Below are positions 17,218-26,121 of a DNA stretch of 64,000 nt, piece after piece. The notes beneath the pieces are model-generated. The model was not told the origin of the DNA and made no database searches. It was given only the letters and a program-made list of their open reading frames with translations. Source of the DNA: Acidipila sp. (GTDB lineage Bacteria; Acidobacteriota; Terriglobia; Acidiferrales; UBA7541); assembly GCA_010365215.1 (NCBI GenBank), contig JAAFGT010000011.1:1-64000 (forward strand), read 5' to 3'. Made by a program: the position numbers and the translations under genes. Positions within the stretch are counted from its first letter, which is position 1; every line of letters begins with the position of its first letter.

Positions 17218-19968
17218 ATGAAATTCGCCGTTCGGTTCGGGCTCGCAGGCATTCTGCTGATTTGCTTTGCAGCGTTCTCGGGGATGGCAGCGGCGAAAGA
17301 CGCGAGCAGCTTGATCGAACTGCGCTCGGACTGGCGGATGGCGCAGGTGAGCGAAACCTCTATCGATGGCGCGCTGGTGTCCGCGACGGCATTTGACGTC
17401 TCGAAGTGGTCCGTTATTCGGGACATGCCATCCACCGTTTTGCAAACTCTCGAAGATAATGGCGTGTACAAAAATCTGTACTACGGGATGAATCTCACCG
17501 CCATCCCTCCACGAGATTTATGGAAACACGATTGGTGGTATCGCACCACCTTCACGGCCCCGAAAGGACGCGAAGCTTATTCTATAATTTTTAAGGGAAT
17601 CAACTACCGCGCCGATATCTGGCTGAATGGCCAGAAAATAGCGGACCGCTCGCAAGTAGTGGGCATGTATAACAGCTTCGAATTTGATGTCTCGCAGTAC
17701 ATCAAGCCGGGCGGAAGCAATATCCTTGCCGTGAAGGTAACTCCGGAACAGCGCCTTCAGGACGTTAACGGCGTGGAACTGGCCGACAGCTGGCTGGATT
17801 GGATTAATTGGAAGTACATCGGGTACCGCGATCCCGAGAAGCACCAGGCCATCTCCTTTGTGCCGGACAGGAATGCCGGAATTTGGAAGCGAGTCTTTCT
17901 CAGCAGCACCGGGAAAGTGTCCATCCGTAATGCTTACGTCTCCAGCGATTTGCCACTGCCAGCCACTAGCCCCGCGGCTCTCACCGTGTACTGCGATCTG
18001 AAAAACTCCGCGGCGGATGCTGTTTCCGGAACTCTTCACGGGGAAATCTCGCGGTCCGGGAAGAAGTCCATCAACTTCGAACAAGCGGTGACTTTGTCGG
18101 GCAAGGAAACCAAGGAAATTGCCTTCACGCCCGGAGATTCGCCCGGGCTTTCCGTAAAGGACCCGGACCTTTGGTGGCCCTATCAATGGGGCCAGCCTGA
18201 CTTATATACATTGCAGTTGAGCTTCCAGACCAGCAGCGGCGTTTCCGACTTCTCGAACTCTGAGTTCGGCATCAGGAAAATTACCCAGCATCGCGATTCC
18301 GATAACTCTTTCCCCGCTCTCGGCAAAGACGGCAGCTTTTACATTCAGGTGAACGGGAAAGATTTTCTGATTCGCGGCGCCGCATACGCTCCTGACCTGC
18401 TATTCAAGCACGACCTGCATCGCGAGAGCGCCATCATGGCTTACGTAAAAGACCTGGGACTTAACCTGCTGCGTTGGGAGTCGAAAATATCGGACGACTC
18501 CATGCTCGAACTGGCCGACCATGAAGGCGTGCTCACCATGTTCGGGTGGATGTGCTGCGACCAGTGGGAGCATTGGAAGCAGTGGGACCAGGAAGATCAT
18601 CGCGTGGCGCGCGAAAGCCTGACCGCGCAGATCCATGAACTGCGGAGTCATGCTTCGGTGGCCATCTGGGCCAACGGCAGCGATGGCTTGCCGCCCGATG
18701 CGGTATTGGACGACTACAATCGCATTCTGCGTGAGCTGCACTGGCAAAACGCCATCGTGGATACCGTGTCGCACGTCAACAGCGCGTGGAGCGGGATCCA
18801 TATGGCCGGACCCTATTCGTGGAGGGCGCCTTACTATTGGTTCAACGAAAAGTTCGGCCCGGCCAGAGGCTCTTCGGCGGAGGAGGGGGATAACGAAATT
18901 ATCCCGCCGCTGGAGAGTCTCAAGAAGTTCATCCCCGCCGACAAGCTCTGGCCGATCAATGATTTCTGGTATTACCACGCAGGCGCAAATGAAGGCAACA
19001 GCACGCTCGTGAACATAAAACGCGCCATCGATGCGCGCTATGGGCCATCCAGCAGCGCCGCCGAGTTTTCCAAGAAGGCTCAACTGGCCCATTACGAGAG
19101 TGTCCGCGCACAATTCGAGACGTATGCGGCGAGCGGGTGGGCCAATCACAAGATGACCGTCTACTGGATGCTCGACAGCCACTGGCCATCTTTTTTTGGC
19201 CACCTGTTTGATTATTATTTAAAGCAGGGTGGCTCCTATTTTGGCGCCAAGAAGGCCCTGCGCCCCCTCAGCGTCGTTTATGATTATTACGCGAGCGGCG
19301 ATCGCAGCACCGCCAACATTTATGTCGTGAACCAGACTCCGGAAGCGCGCAGCCACCTGAGGGTGTCCGTGGCCGTTTACAACCTGGACGGAAGTCGCAA
19401 GAGCTCTTTCGAGGACGTGAAAGATTTCAGCATCACAGCCAGTACGTCATCGCGAGCGATGACTCTTCCCCGTATCGCTGACCTCTCTTCTACGTTTTTT
19501 GTGCGTTGCCAGCTTCGGGATGCCACCGACGCGCTGCTGGCCGATAACCTTTATTGGCAATCCACTACCGACGATGATCTGGGCGGCGTCAAGAACGACG
19601 AGCAGTTCACCGTGACTCAGACGAAGTGGGCCGACCTGACCGCGCTCAATTCCATGCCGCCCGCGGAAGTCAGTGTAGAAGGCAAGGTTGTTTCGCTGGC
19701 CGGCGGCGCTACTGCCAAGCTCACCATTAGAAATAATTCGAAGACCGTGGCGTTCTTCATGCGCGCGGAAGTCACCAAAGGGCCAGATGGTGAAGAGGTT
19801 TTGCCGGTCCTCTACAACGACAACTATGTGACGTTGTTCCCCAATGAGTCCGCCATCATTCAAGCGAGTTATAAAGTTTCTGACTTGAGCGGACAGCAGC
19901 CCGGATTTAGGGTAGAAGGATACAACGTAAAAAAGAACGTAAATAGCTTTGTGCCTTTGAAGCCCTAA
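17218..19968 (+). CDS. Secreted GH2 exo-beta-glucosaminidase-like glycosidase (CsxA subfamily)
   Basis: The 916-residue protein has a signal peptide (about 1-26), a GH2 sugar-binding jelly roll (W-WYR-TF, INYRADIWLNG), an Ig-like domain, a TIM barrel (about 360-690) and C-terminal beta domains. The usual GH2 acid/base motif N-E is replaced by WANGSD (484-489). The Asp489 variant matches the exo-beta-D-glucosaminidase CsxA subfamily, where Asp is the acid/base (Asp469 in CsxA, family knowledge). The nucleophile is probably Glu555 or Glu556 in SAEEGDNE. It would release terminal amino sugars from chitosan-like oligosaccharides in the periplasm or outside the cell. GGGAG 5 nt upstream supports the start. 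It is followed in the operon by amino-sugar-type intracellular enzymes. Confidence 0.85.
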   Translation: MKFAVRFGLAGILLICFAAFSGMAAAKDASSLIELRSDWRMAQVSETSIDGALVSATAFDVSKWSVIRDMPSTVLQTLEDNGVYKNLYYGMNLTAIPPRDLWKHDWWYRTTFTAPKGREAYSIIFKGINYRADIWLNGQKIADRSQVVGMYNSFEFDVSQYIKPGGSNILAVKVTPEQRLQDVNGVELADSWLDWINWKYIGYRDPEKHQAISFVPDRNAGIWKRVFLSSTGKVSIRNAYVSSDLPLPATSPAALTVYCDLKNSAADAVSGTLHGEISRSGKKSINFEQAVTLSGKETKEIAFTPGDSPGLSVKDPDLWWPYQWGQPDLYTLQLSFQTSSGVSDFSNSEFGIRKITQHRDSDNSFPALGKDGSFYIQVNGKDFLIRGAAYAPDLLFKHDLHRESAIMAYVKDLGLNLLRWESKISDDSMLELADHEGVLTMFGWMCCDQWEHWKQWDQEDHRVARESLTAQIHELRSHASVAIWANGSDGLPPDAVLDDYNRILRELHWQNAIVDTVSHVNSAWSGIHMAGPYSWRAPYYWFNEKFGPARGSSAEEGDNEIIPPLESLKKFIPADKLWPINDFWYYHAGANEGNSTLVNIKRAIDARYGPSSSAAEFSKKAQLAHYESVRAQFETYAASGWANHKMTVYWMLDSHWPSFFGHLFDYYLKQGGSYFGAKKALRPLSVVYDYYASGDRSTANIYVVNQTPEARSHLRVSVAVYNLDGSRKSSFEDVKDFSITASTSSRAMTLPRIADLSSTFFVRCQLRDATDALLADNLYWQSTTDDDLGGVKNDEQFTVTQTKWADLTALNSMPPAEVSVEGKVVSLAGGATAKLTIRNNSKTVAFFMRAEVTKGPDGEEVLPVLYNDNYVTLFPNESAIIQASYKVSDLSGQQPGFRVEGYNVKKNVNSFVPLKP

Positions 19969-20003
19969 ATGTCTGCGCATCGTTGATGTAACGCTTATTT
20001 CCT

Positions 20004-20948
20004 ATGTTCGTGTGTATCAGCCCAAATCCGGCGATCGACAAGCGCCTGCGCCTGAGCAAGCTCACGCCGGGCCGCGTGAATCGAGCGGCCAGTAGTACCG
20101 CCGCGCCGGGAGGAAAAGCCACACACGTGGCGATGGTTCTTCGCACGTTGGGAGCAGATCCTGTTTGGATCGGATTCTACGGCGGGGCAAGCGGCCGGGA
20201 GCTTCTTGAGGGGTTGCGTCTGCTGGGCGTCCGTGCGCAACCCATCCGGACGCTGCAGTGTACGCGTCTCAATTTCGAAATTATCGACGACGATGGAACG
20301 GTGACGGAGGTACTCGAGCCGGGCGCCTCGCCTTCCGAATCGGAAATTGCTTCGTTCGAGGAGACTTGTGAAAAGCAGTTCGCTCTCGGCACCAACCAGG
20401 CAATCGTCGTCGCCTCCGGCAGCCTGCCGCCCGGCATTCGGAATGATTTTTACGCTGCGCTGATTCAGCGCGCCCATGCGCATGGCTGTAAGTTGTTTCT
20501 GGACACCGGCGGGGAGGCGCTTCGTCAGGGACTCGCAGCCGGTCCCGATTTTGTAAAACCCAATCGCGAAGAGGCGGAATTGCTGACCGGAACCAAAATT
20601 GTGGACCGAGCTTCCGCGGTGGAGGCGATGCATCGTCTTTTCAATGCTGGCGCAAAAGGTGTTGCCATCAGCCTCGGTGCTGGGGGCGTGTACTGGTGCC
20701 CGGGGAAAGGACTGGAAATGTATTTCGCCGCCGCGATTCCGACCCCGGTGCGTTCCTCGGTGGGCTGCGGCGACGCCACGGTGGCGGCGTTCGCGTATGC
20801 TGCCGCTGCTACCTACAGTTCGGAAGAGACTCTGCGTCTGGCCGTCGCTTGCGGCGCGGCGAATACTCTGGCGCATTCGCCCGGAGCTGCAAGTCACGAA
20901 GATATCAGGAGATTCCAGAGGGAAGTCTGTGTGGAACGACTTTCCTGA
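20004..20948 (+). CDS. PfkB-family hexose-phosphate kinase (1-phosphofructokinase / tagatose-6-phosphate kinase type)
   Basis: The 314-residue protein is of the FruK/LacC type: an N-terminal SPNPAIDKRL, a substrate glycine loop (PGGKATHVAMVLRTLG), VASGSLPPG and KPNREEAELLTG. The catalytic base is Asp257 in SVGCGDATVAAF, a GCGD version of the usual GAGD. These kinases phosphorylate fructose-1-P, tagatose-6-P or fructose-6-P. Following a GH2 amino-sugar hydrolase and preceding an AgaS-like SIS protein, it would fit as the tagatose-6-P (or fructose-6-P) kinase at the end of an amino-sugar pathway (inference). It sits 35 bp after the GH2 gene and 9 bp before the regulator. Confidence 0.85.
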   Translation: MFVCISPNPAIDKRLRLSKLTPGRVNRAASSTAAPGGKATHVAMVLRTLGADPVWIGFYGGASGRELLEGLRLLGVRAQPIRTLQCTRLNFEIIDDDGTVTEVLEPGASPSESEIASFEETCEKQFALGTNQAIVVASGSLPPGIRNDFYAALIQRAHAHGCKLFLDTGGEALRQGLAAGPDFVKPNREEAELLTGTKIVDRASAVEAMHRLFNAGAKGVAISLGAGGVYWCPGKGLEMYFAAAIPTPVRSSVGCGDATVAAFAYAAAATYSSEETLRLAVACGAANTLAHSPGAASHEDIRRFQREVCVERLS

Positions 20949-20957
20949 GGCGCTCCC

Positions 20958-21719
20958 ATGCTAAGCGAAGAACGCAGGCGTGAAACTCTCGAGTTGCTCC
21001 AGAGCGAAGGTCGTGTGCTGGTACGCGACCTTTCGAAACTCTTTCGGACGTCGTTGATTACGATTCGCAAGGACCTCGAAGTCCTCCACCAGCAAGGCCG
21101 CCTGGAAAGAACGCACGGCGGCGCCCTACCTTTGCGCACCGGCGCGTTGCACGACCGTACGCTGCACGAAAAGGAGCGGCTGCATCGTCAGGAAAAACAT
21201 CGCATCGCTGCCGCTGCGGTGCGCATGATTCGCGCCGGGCAAGTGGTAATTCTTGACTCCGGCACGACGACCACCGCAATCGCCAGGGCCTGCCGCGCGT
21301 TTCGCAGCCTCACCATCATTACCAATGCCACGAATATCGCCGCGGAACTGGCCGGAACTTCGGTGGAGGTGATTCTCACCGGCGGCACCCTTCGCGCCAA
21401 TTCTTTTTCGCTGGTGGGGCCGCTGGCGGAGGAATCGTTGCGCCGCCTGAGTGCCGACATGCTGTTCCTGGCTGTCGACGGCTTCGATGTGCGGTTCGGC
21501 CTGACTACGCCCAACCTGCTGGAAGCGCGCGTCAACCGCGCCATGGCGGAAGCTGCGCGGCGCACCATCGTAGTTTGCGATTCCAGTAAGTTTGGACACC
21601 GCAGCCTTTCGCTGATCATGCCCACGTCAGCCGTGCACGAAACCATCACCGATCGCAACATCGCAAAAGTTCATTTGAAAGCGCTGCGGGAAGCAGATGT
21701 GGATGTAACCCTGGTCTAA
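20958..21719 (+). CDS. DeoR-family transcriptional regulator
   Basis: The 253-residue protein opens with the DeoR winged helix (MLSEERRRETLELLQSEGRVLVRDLSKLF) and has the TIRKDLEVLHQQGRLERTHGGA recognition region. The DeoRC sugar-phosphate sensor domain has ILDSGTTTTAIARAC, TNATNIAAEL, ILTGGTLR and FLAVDGFD. Such proteins repress sugar operons until a phosphorylated intermediate binds. It lies within the operon it probably controls, like AgaR in aga systems. It starts 9 bp after the kinase, and the SIS gene follows 23 bp later. No obvious operator repeat could be matched near 13380. Confidence 0.93.
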   Translation: MLSEERRRETLELLQSEGRVLVRDLSKLFRTSLITIRKDLEVLHQQGRLERTHGGALPLRTGALHDRTLHEKERLHRQEKHRIAAAAVRMIRAGQVVILDSGTTTTAIARACRAFRSLTIITNATNIAAELAGTSVEVILTGGTLRANSFSLVGPLAEESLRRLSADMLFLAVDGFDVRFGLTTPNLLEARVNRAMAEAARRTIVVCDSSKFGHRSLSLIMPTSAVHETITDRNIAKVHLKALREADVDVTLV

Positions 21720-21742
21720 ACCGCCGTCGAGGACATCGATCC

Positions 21743-22819
21743 ATGCACAGCACGCGAACATCGGAAGGGCATTCCTTCACACTGCGGGAAATCCTGTCGC
21801 AACCGCAGGTTTGGCGGGACACACTGAATGAATTGAACGCCAATCATTCCTTACAGATGGTTGGGGAGAAGACCGGTTCCGGTTCGCATTGGCTGTTCGT
21901 CGGCTGTGGCACCAGTTATTACCTGGCCGAGGCTGCGGCAGCCTCTTGGACGCTGCTGACCGGCCAACCCGCGCGCGCTCTGCCCGCTTCCGAGCTGTTG
22001 CTTTTTCCAGAGCTTACCCTCGCCCGATCCGCCGGATTGCAGGCGGTAATTATTTCCCGCTCGGGCAGCACTTCCGAAGCGGTGCGTGCGGCAAGGCTTC
22101 TCTCTCGCGAATATGGTGTCCCCACGCTGGGCCTCACCTGCGCTGCAAATTCGCCGCTTGCAGCTGAGTGCGTTGTGACCATCCGGCTTTCCACCGCCGA
22201 TGAACAGAGCGTGGTGATGACGCGCTCTTTCACCTCCATGCTGCTGGCGCTGCAGCAGCTGGCCGGACGGAAGAACGCCGAAAGCCCGTTTTCCGCGTCG
22301 CTCGAAAATATGCCCGGGCATTTCTCGAAGCAGATTCAAGCGCTGTCCAATCGTACGGAAGCTTTTGTGGCCGGCTGTAAAGTCGCCGATTATATCTTTC
22401 TGGGGCAGGGGCCGTTTCACGCGATTGCTCGCGAAGCCAGCTTGAAGATAACCGAGATGTCCTGCTCCTACAGTCAGGTTTATCACACGCTGGAATTTCG
22501 CCACGGCCCCAAGGCCATCGTCGTGCCGGAGGTCTGCCTCACCTTTTTCCTTAGTGAGAGTGGATATCAAGCGGAGGCCGAAGTTCTCAGCGAGATGAAA
22601 GAGCTGGGCGGGACGATTATCGCTGTTTGCAACCGGGCCAGCGAGAGCGTCAGGCGCTCCAGTGATTTCATTTTCGAGCTCGGCCTCGACGGTCCAGAAC
22701 TTGCGACCCTGGCTCCATTTGCGGTTTTTGCGCAGTTGTTGGGCTTCTATACGGGCATCAAGAAAGGTCTCAATCCCGACCAACCGCGAAATCTCAGCCG
22801 GGTCGTAATTCTGGATTGA
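21743..22819 (+). CDS. SIS-domain sugar isomerase/deaminase (AgaS / GlmS-C type)
   Basis: The 358-residue protein has two SIS domains. The first has FVGCGTSYYLAEAA and the phosphosugar-binding Ser run VIISRSGSTSEAVRA. The second has ITEMSCSYSQVYHTLEFRHGPKA, with the catalytic Glu and His region of the GlmS isomerase lineage. There is no glutaminase domain, so it is not glucosamine synthase. AgaS proteins deaminate galactosamine-6-P to tagatose-6-P, and relatives act on glucosamine-6-P. With two PfkB kinases and a DeoR regulator around it, an amino-sugar-6-phosphate deaminase is the best reading, but which epimer it acts on is open. Confidence 0.85.
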   Translation: MHSTRTSEGHSFTLREILSQPQVWRDTLNELNANHSLQMVGEKTGSGSHWLFVGCGTSYYLAEAAAASWTLLTGQPARALPASELLLFPELTLARSAGLQAVIISRSGSTSEAVRAARLLSREYGVPTLGLTCAANSPLAAECVVTIRLSTADEQSVVMTRSFTSMLLALQQLAGRKNAESPFSASLENMPGHFSKQIQALSNRTEAFVAGCKVADYIFLGQGPFHAIAREASLKITEMSCSYSQVYHTLEFRHGPKAIVVPEVCLTFFLSESGYQAEAEVLSEMKELGGTIIAVCNRASESVRRSSDFIFELGLDGPELATLAPFAVFAQLLGFYTGIKKGLNPDQPRNLSRVVILD

Positions 22820-22838
22820 GTTGGCTCCTGGAGGCGGT

Positions 22839-23798
22839 GTGCCGAATTTCGACGTCAGCGTGGTGGGCGAACTCAACCTTGATCTGATCTTTCATGGCCT
22901 GCCGCCGCAGCTCGAACTGGACGGGGAACATCTTGCCGAGGGTCTTACCGTCACTCTGGGCAGTTCTTCTGCCATCTTCGCCCACAATCTTGCGTTGCTC
23001 GGCAACAAAGTAGGATTCAGCTCTGCTGTTGGGGATGATGCCTTCGGCGAAATCTGCCTCCAGCGTCTTGGTGAGAGCGGCACGGACGTGTCGCGCGTCA
23101 GGCGGTTCCCGGGCAAACTCAGCGGGGTTACCGCGATTCTTCCTAGCGGGAAAAAGCGCTACATCCTTACCTACCCCGGCACGATGTTTACCATGAGCTA
23201 CGAAGATCTCGACCTGGATTACATATTTGGCGCAAAGCATTTTCATGTGTCGTCATATTTCCTGCAGCGCGCCCTGAGGCCTGCTCTGCCCACGCTATTC
23301 CGTCAGACACAGGAGGCCGGGCTTTCCACATCACTCGATACCAACGACGATCCCGAAGATCTTTGGGCCGCCGCTGATCTCGATCAAGTTCTGAAATATG
23401 TGGACGTATTCCTGCCCAATGCACATGAAGCCTGCAAGATCGCGCGCACGGACAATGTTCACCGCGCGGCGAAAATCATGTCAGAGAAGGTTCGCCTGGT
23501 GGTGATTAAGCGCGGAGCCCATGGCGCTCTGGCGCGCCGCGGCTCGGAAGTTTTTAGCGCCTCAGCCATTCCTGTCGACTTTGTCGATGCCATTGGCGCA
23601 GGCGACAGCTTCGATGCCGGCTTCCTTCACAGATATATTCGCGGGGCCAGAATCGAGGACTGTCTGCAATTCGGAAATATTGCCGGAGCTCTTTCCGCAA
23701 CGCGCGCCGGGGGAACCGCGGCCTTCCGGGATGCTGAGTACCGTGCGCGCTTTCTCAAGGAACGATTGGCGTCGCCTGGAGCAACAAGCTTCCCTTAA
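22839..23798 (+). CDS. PfkB-family carbohydrate kinase
   Basis: The 319-residue ribokinase-fold protein has VVGELNLDLIF at the N-terminus, a VTLGSSSAIFAHNLALLGNKV loop (Ser/Ala-rich where others have GG) and LPNAHEACKI. Signature 2 is DAIGAGDSFDAGFLHRY with the catalytic Asp. The GTG start has GGAGG 4 nt upstream; a TTG at 22821 directly after the SIS stop is an alternative. By elimination it would phosphorylate the imported free amino sugar (GlcN, GalN or an acetylated form), the step before the SIS deaminase; this is inference. Its last 44 nt overlap the convergent glycosidase gene. Confidence 0.84.
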   Translation: MPNFDVSVVGELNLDLIFHGLPPQLELDGEHLAEGLTVTLGSSSAIFAHNLALLGNKVGFSSAVGDDAFGEICLQRLGESGTDVSRVRRFPGKLSGVTAILPSGKKRYILTYPGTMFTMSYEDLDLDYIFGAKHFHVSSYFLQRALRPALPTLFRQTQEAGLSTSLDTNDDPEDLWAAADLDQVLKYVDVFLPNAHEACKIARTDNVHRAAKIMSEKVRLVVIKRGAHGALARRGSEVFSASAIPVDFVDAIGAGDSFDAGFLHRYIRGARIEDCLQFGNIAGALSATRAGGTAAFRDAEYRARFLKERLASPGATSFP

Positions 23799-26079
23799 AT
23801 TCTACGTTTAGCTTCGCCAGCGGTCCCGAGACCGTTCCATAATCTTTGTTGTTCACATAATCCATAACCTTATAGGGTTTGGGCTGCAGTCCGCGCAGCT
23901 CAATTTCTCCTTTCCACACCTCGGAGTTGCCCGGCCGGGCCTTGACGGTTTTCTCCGGCGCATAAAAGGCATAGAACATGCTCGCATTCTTTTCGATCGC
24001 GTAAGCCTCCGGGGAATCGTATCCATAAACGTAAAGATCGCGAAAATCGCCCTGCGAAAGCATTTTGCGATTATAAATATCGATCCATTTCTTCCACTGC
24101 GCTTCTTTGTTCGCGGTCAAGTAAACATTCTTAAATCGTGGGCCGTAATCCGGCCAGGTAAATTTCGTCCCCAGCACGCCGCCGGTTCCCAGCGTGGAGG
24201 CGAAGTCCTCTCCCAAATCCTGTTCTTTGTCGCCCACGCCGACGATTCGTGTGAGTTCCACGTGATCGCCATAGATGGCGGCGCGCGGGCCGAGAAGCCC
24301 CTTGTACATTTTAATCCGCCGCCGTACCTGCACCGCGCCCACCGGGTCGGCTGTGACCGCCTGGTCCATGTAGCGCAACCATGCCAGGCTGGGCGGCGTT
24401 CCGCAGGGGCAGCTCTGCGTGACGCTGTTGGGTTTCAACGCGCGCGTCGTTTCAAATATGGTTTTATAAACATCGCCCATCGCGTATACAGAATCTAAAG
24501 GTGACTTGTGATGATGCTTGGGGTTGTAACAGCGCGGGGTTCCGTAAATGTTGTCCAGCTTGTGGCCGTCAAGATCCCAGTCGCGGATAAATCGCTCGGT
24601 TAACTGCTTGTAGTAGGCCTGAACTTCCGGCACGGCCGGACAAAGCGTAGCAAGATTCCGGGTCATGCGCGCAGGCTTGCCGTCCTTGCCTAAGATCAAC
24701 CAATCCGGGTGTTGTTTCAGGACTTCGGAGACAACGTAATTGTGCCCGCCATAGCTGCGATGTCCGTCTTCGACCGCCAACGGCAGCCACCACAATTGCA
24801 GCTTGAATCCCTGCGCGTGAAAATCCTTCACCAACTTCTGTATCGCGTCCCCGGCAAAAGTATCCGTCCGCGGCTGCCAGTCGCCGTAATTATTGAACCA
24901 GCGGTCATCGAGCGTGGCCCAATGAATTCCCAGCTCTTTAAGCTTCGGAATGGTCTCCAGCATCTGCTTCGGGGTCACCTCGGATTCATATCCCCACCCG
25001 CACCAGCTCACCGCATAGTTTTCATCATTGTTCTTGGGCCGCGTCAGCCCTTCACGCTCGATCGCGTTCGACCAAACGGCCAGTGGCTCGTAATAATCGC
25101 CGTGATACACCGCCAGAAATGTGCGCGGAGTGGAATAAACCTCCCCAGGCTTTAGCGTGGTTTGCGCGGGAAAGCGAACACCCGCGTTGACGCGCCCGTC
25201 TTTGGCGGTTTGCACCGGGATCGACAGGCTCAGCGGCAGAGTCTCAATGTGTCCAATTGCTTCGCCTACATTTCGAGTCCAGAACGACACCACGGGTATG
25301 CCGCCGCCCACGCGTCCCAAATCTCCTCCGACCTCTACTTGTTCTCCGATCGGATTGTCCTGCGAAAACTTTGCCGGGATGGCCAGAACATCATCCTTTC
25401 CCCATTTCAAGCTTGAGCCGTGGAATGACCACATCTCATGCGGAGCGGTTCCGGTGTTGGCGATGGCGGCATTCAGGCGGTGGCTCTGCAGAAGAACGCT
25501 ATCGAGAGCCACATCTTTCGCTCCCGCATTGCGAAACGAAGCAGAGAGCAGCGCAAGCGCGGGAAAGTCGTCGTAAACCTCGAGTATCAGCGTCTCTTCG
25601 AGACCGCTACTGGCGCTGGCTCCGCGGACCTCCACACGCTGTCCCAACTTCCCGAGCTTCCCTTGCGCGGCTGTGACGTTTGCGCGCGCCACGTCGAACA
25701 CAAAATCGCTCGCTGGGCGGTGACCGATGATCACCTGTTGTCCCGTGTCGCTGCCCGGATCGTCCAGCGTGAGCATTTTCCCGTCGCTTTGCAGGCTGCC
25801 CTGCAAATAGCCCGACGGTCGCAGCACAAACTCTGCCGTTGGCGTCCGCAGATGTATGCCATCGGCATCGGTGTACACGCGAACGGACGATGTCGGGGCG
25901 GGCGGGAGGACGGTGGCCGCTGTCTGTGATTCCTTTTTGGCACCGCCTCCGCATTGCATAAGCCCCGCGACAAGCGCGAGCAGAAAAAAATTGCGCCCTG
26001 TCGAGCAAGGCAGATAACCATCCCGCATTTTCATTGCTCGGCGAACGCCAGCAGAGTTGATTTTCATGTGCTTATCCAT
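23755..26079 (-). CDS. Exported GH36-like alpha-glycosidase
   Basis: The 774-residue protein has an N-terminal hydrophobic segment with a Cys (FFLLALVAGLMQCGGG), possibly a lipoprotein although the lipobox is imperfect. A beta-sandwich domain (about 70-340) is followed by a TIM barrel. The barrel has VSWCGWGYE, WATLDDRWFNNYGDW, the strand motif DGHKLDNIYG with putative nucleophile Asp509, and SCPCGTPPS. This resembles GH36/GH27-clan alpha-galactosidases and alpha-N-acetylgalactosaminidases. The ATG at 26079 directly follows a 21-bp tandem repeat; ATGs at 26067 and further in are alternatives. It sits downstream of an APC permease and faces the amino-sugar operon. If it cleaves alpha-GalNAc or alpha-Gal, it favours a galactosamine reading of the locus. 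Confidence 0.78.
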   Translation of the reverse strand: MDKHMKINSAGVRRAMKMRDGYLPCSTGRNFFLLALVAGLMQCGGGAKKESQTAATVLPPAPTSSVRVYTDADGIHLRTPTAEFVLRPSGYLQGSLQSDGKMLTLDDPGSDTGQQVIIGHRPASDFVFDVARANVTAAQGKLGKLGQRVEVRGASASSGLEETLILEVYDDFPALALLSASFRNAGAKDVALDSVLLQSHRLNAAIANTGTAPHEMWSFHGSSLKWGKDDVLAIPAKFSQDNPIGEQVEVGGDLGRVGGGIPVVSFWTRNVGEAIGHIETLPLSLSIPVQTAKDGRVNAGVRFPAQTTLKPGEVYSTPRTFLAVYHGDYYEPLAVWSNAIEREGLTRPKNNDENYAVSWCGWGYESEVTPKQMLETIPKLKELGIHWATLDDRWFNNYGDWQPRTDTFAGDAIQKLVKDFHAQGFKLQLWWLPLAVEDGHRSYGGHNYVVSEVLKQHPDWLILGKDGKPARMTRNLATLCPAVPEVQAYYKQLTERFIRDWDLDGHKLDNIYGTPRCYNPKHHHKSPLDSVYAMGDVYKTIFETTRALKPNSVTQSCPCGTPPSLAWLRYMDQAVTADPVGAVQVRRRIKMYKGLLGPRAAIYGDHVELTRIVGVGDKEQDLGEDFASTLGTGGVLGTKFTWPDYGPRFKNVYLTANKEAQWKKWIDIYNRKMLSQGDFRDLYVYGYDSPEAYAIEKNASMFYAFYAPEKTVKARPGNSEVWKGEIELRGLQPKPYKVMDYVNNKDYGTVSGPLAKLNVEFKGSLLLQATPIVP

Positions 26080-26121
26080 TTCCTGTTGTCCTGTGTCCGG
26101 TTCCTATTGTCCTGTGTCCGG
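26080..26121. repeat. 21-bp tandem duplication at the permease/glycosidase junction
   Basis: Two adjacent 21-bp units (26080-26100 and 26101-26121) differ at one base. Read leftward, the first unit encodes the permease C-terminus PDTGQ and its TAG stop. In the second, the T of TAG is C, giving PDTGQQE and running in the same frame into the glycosidase ATG. The second unit also supplies the AGGA-like sequence before that ATG. Confidence 0.8.
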
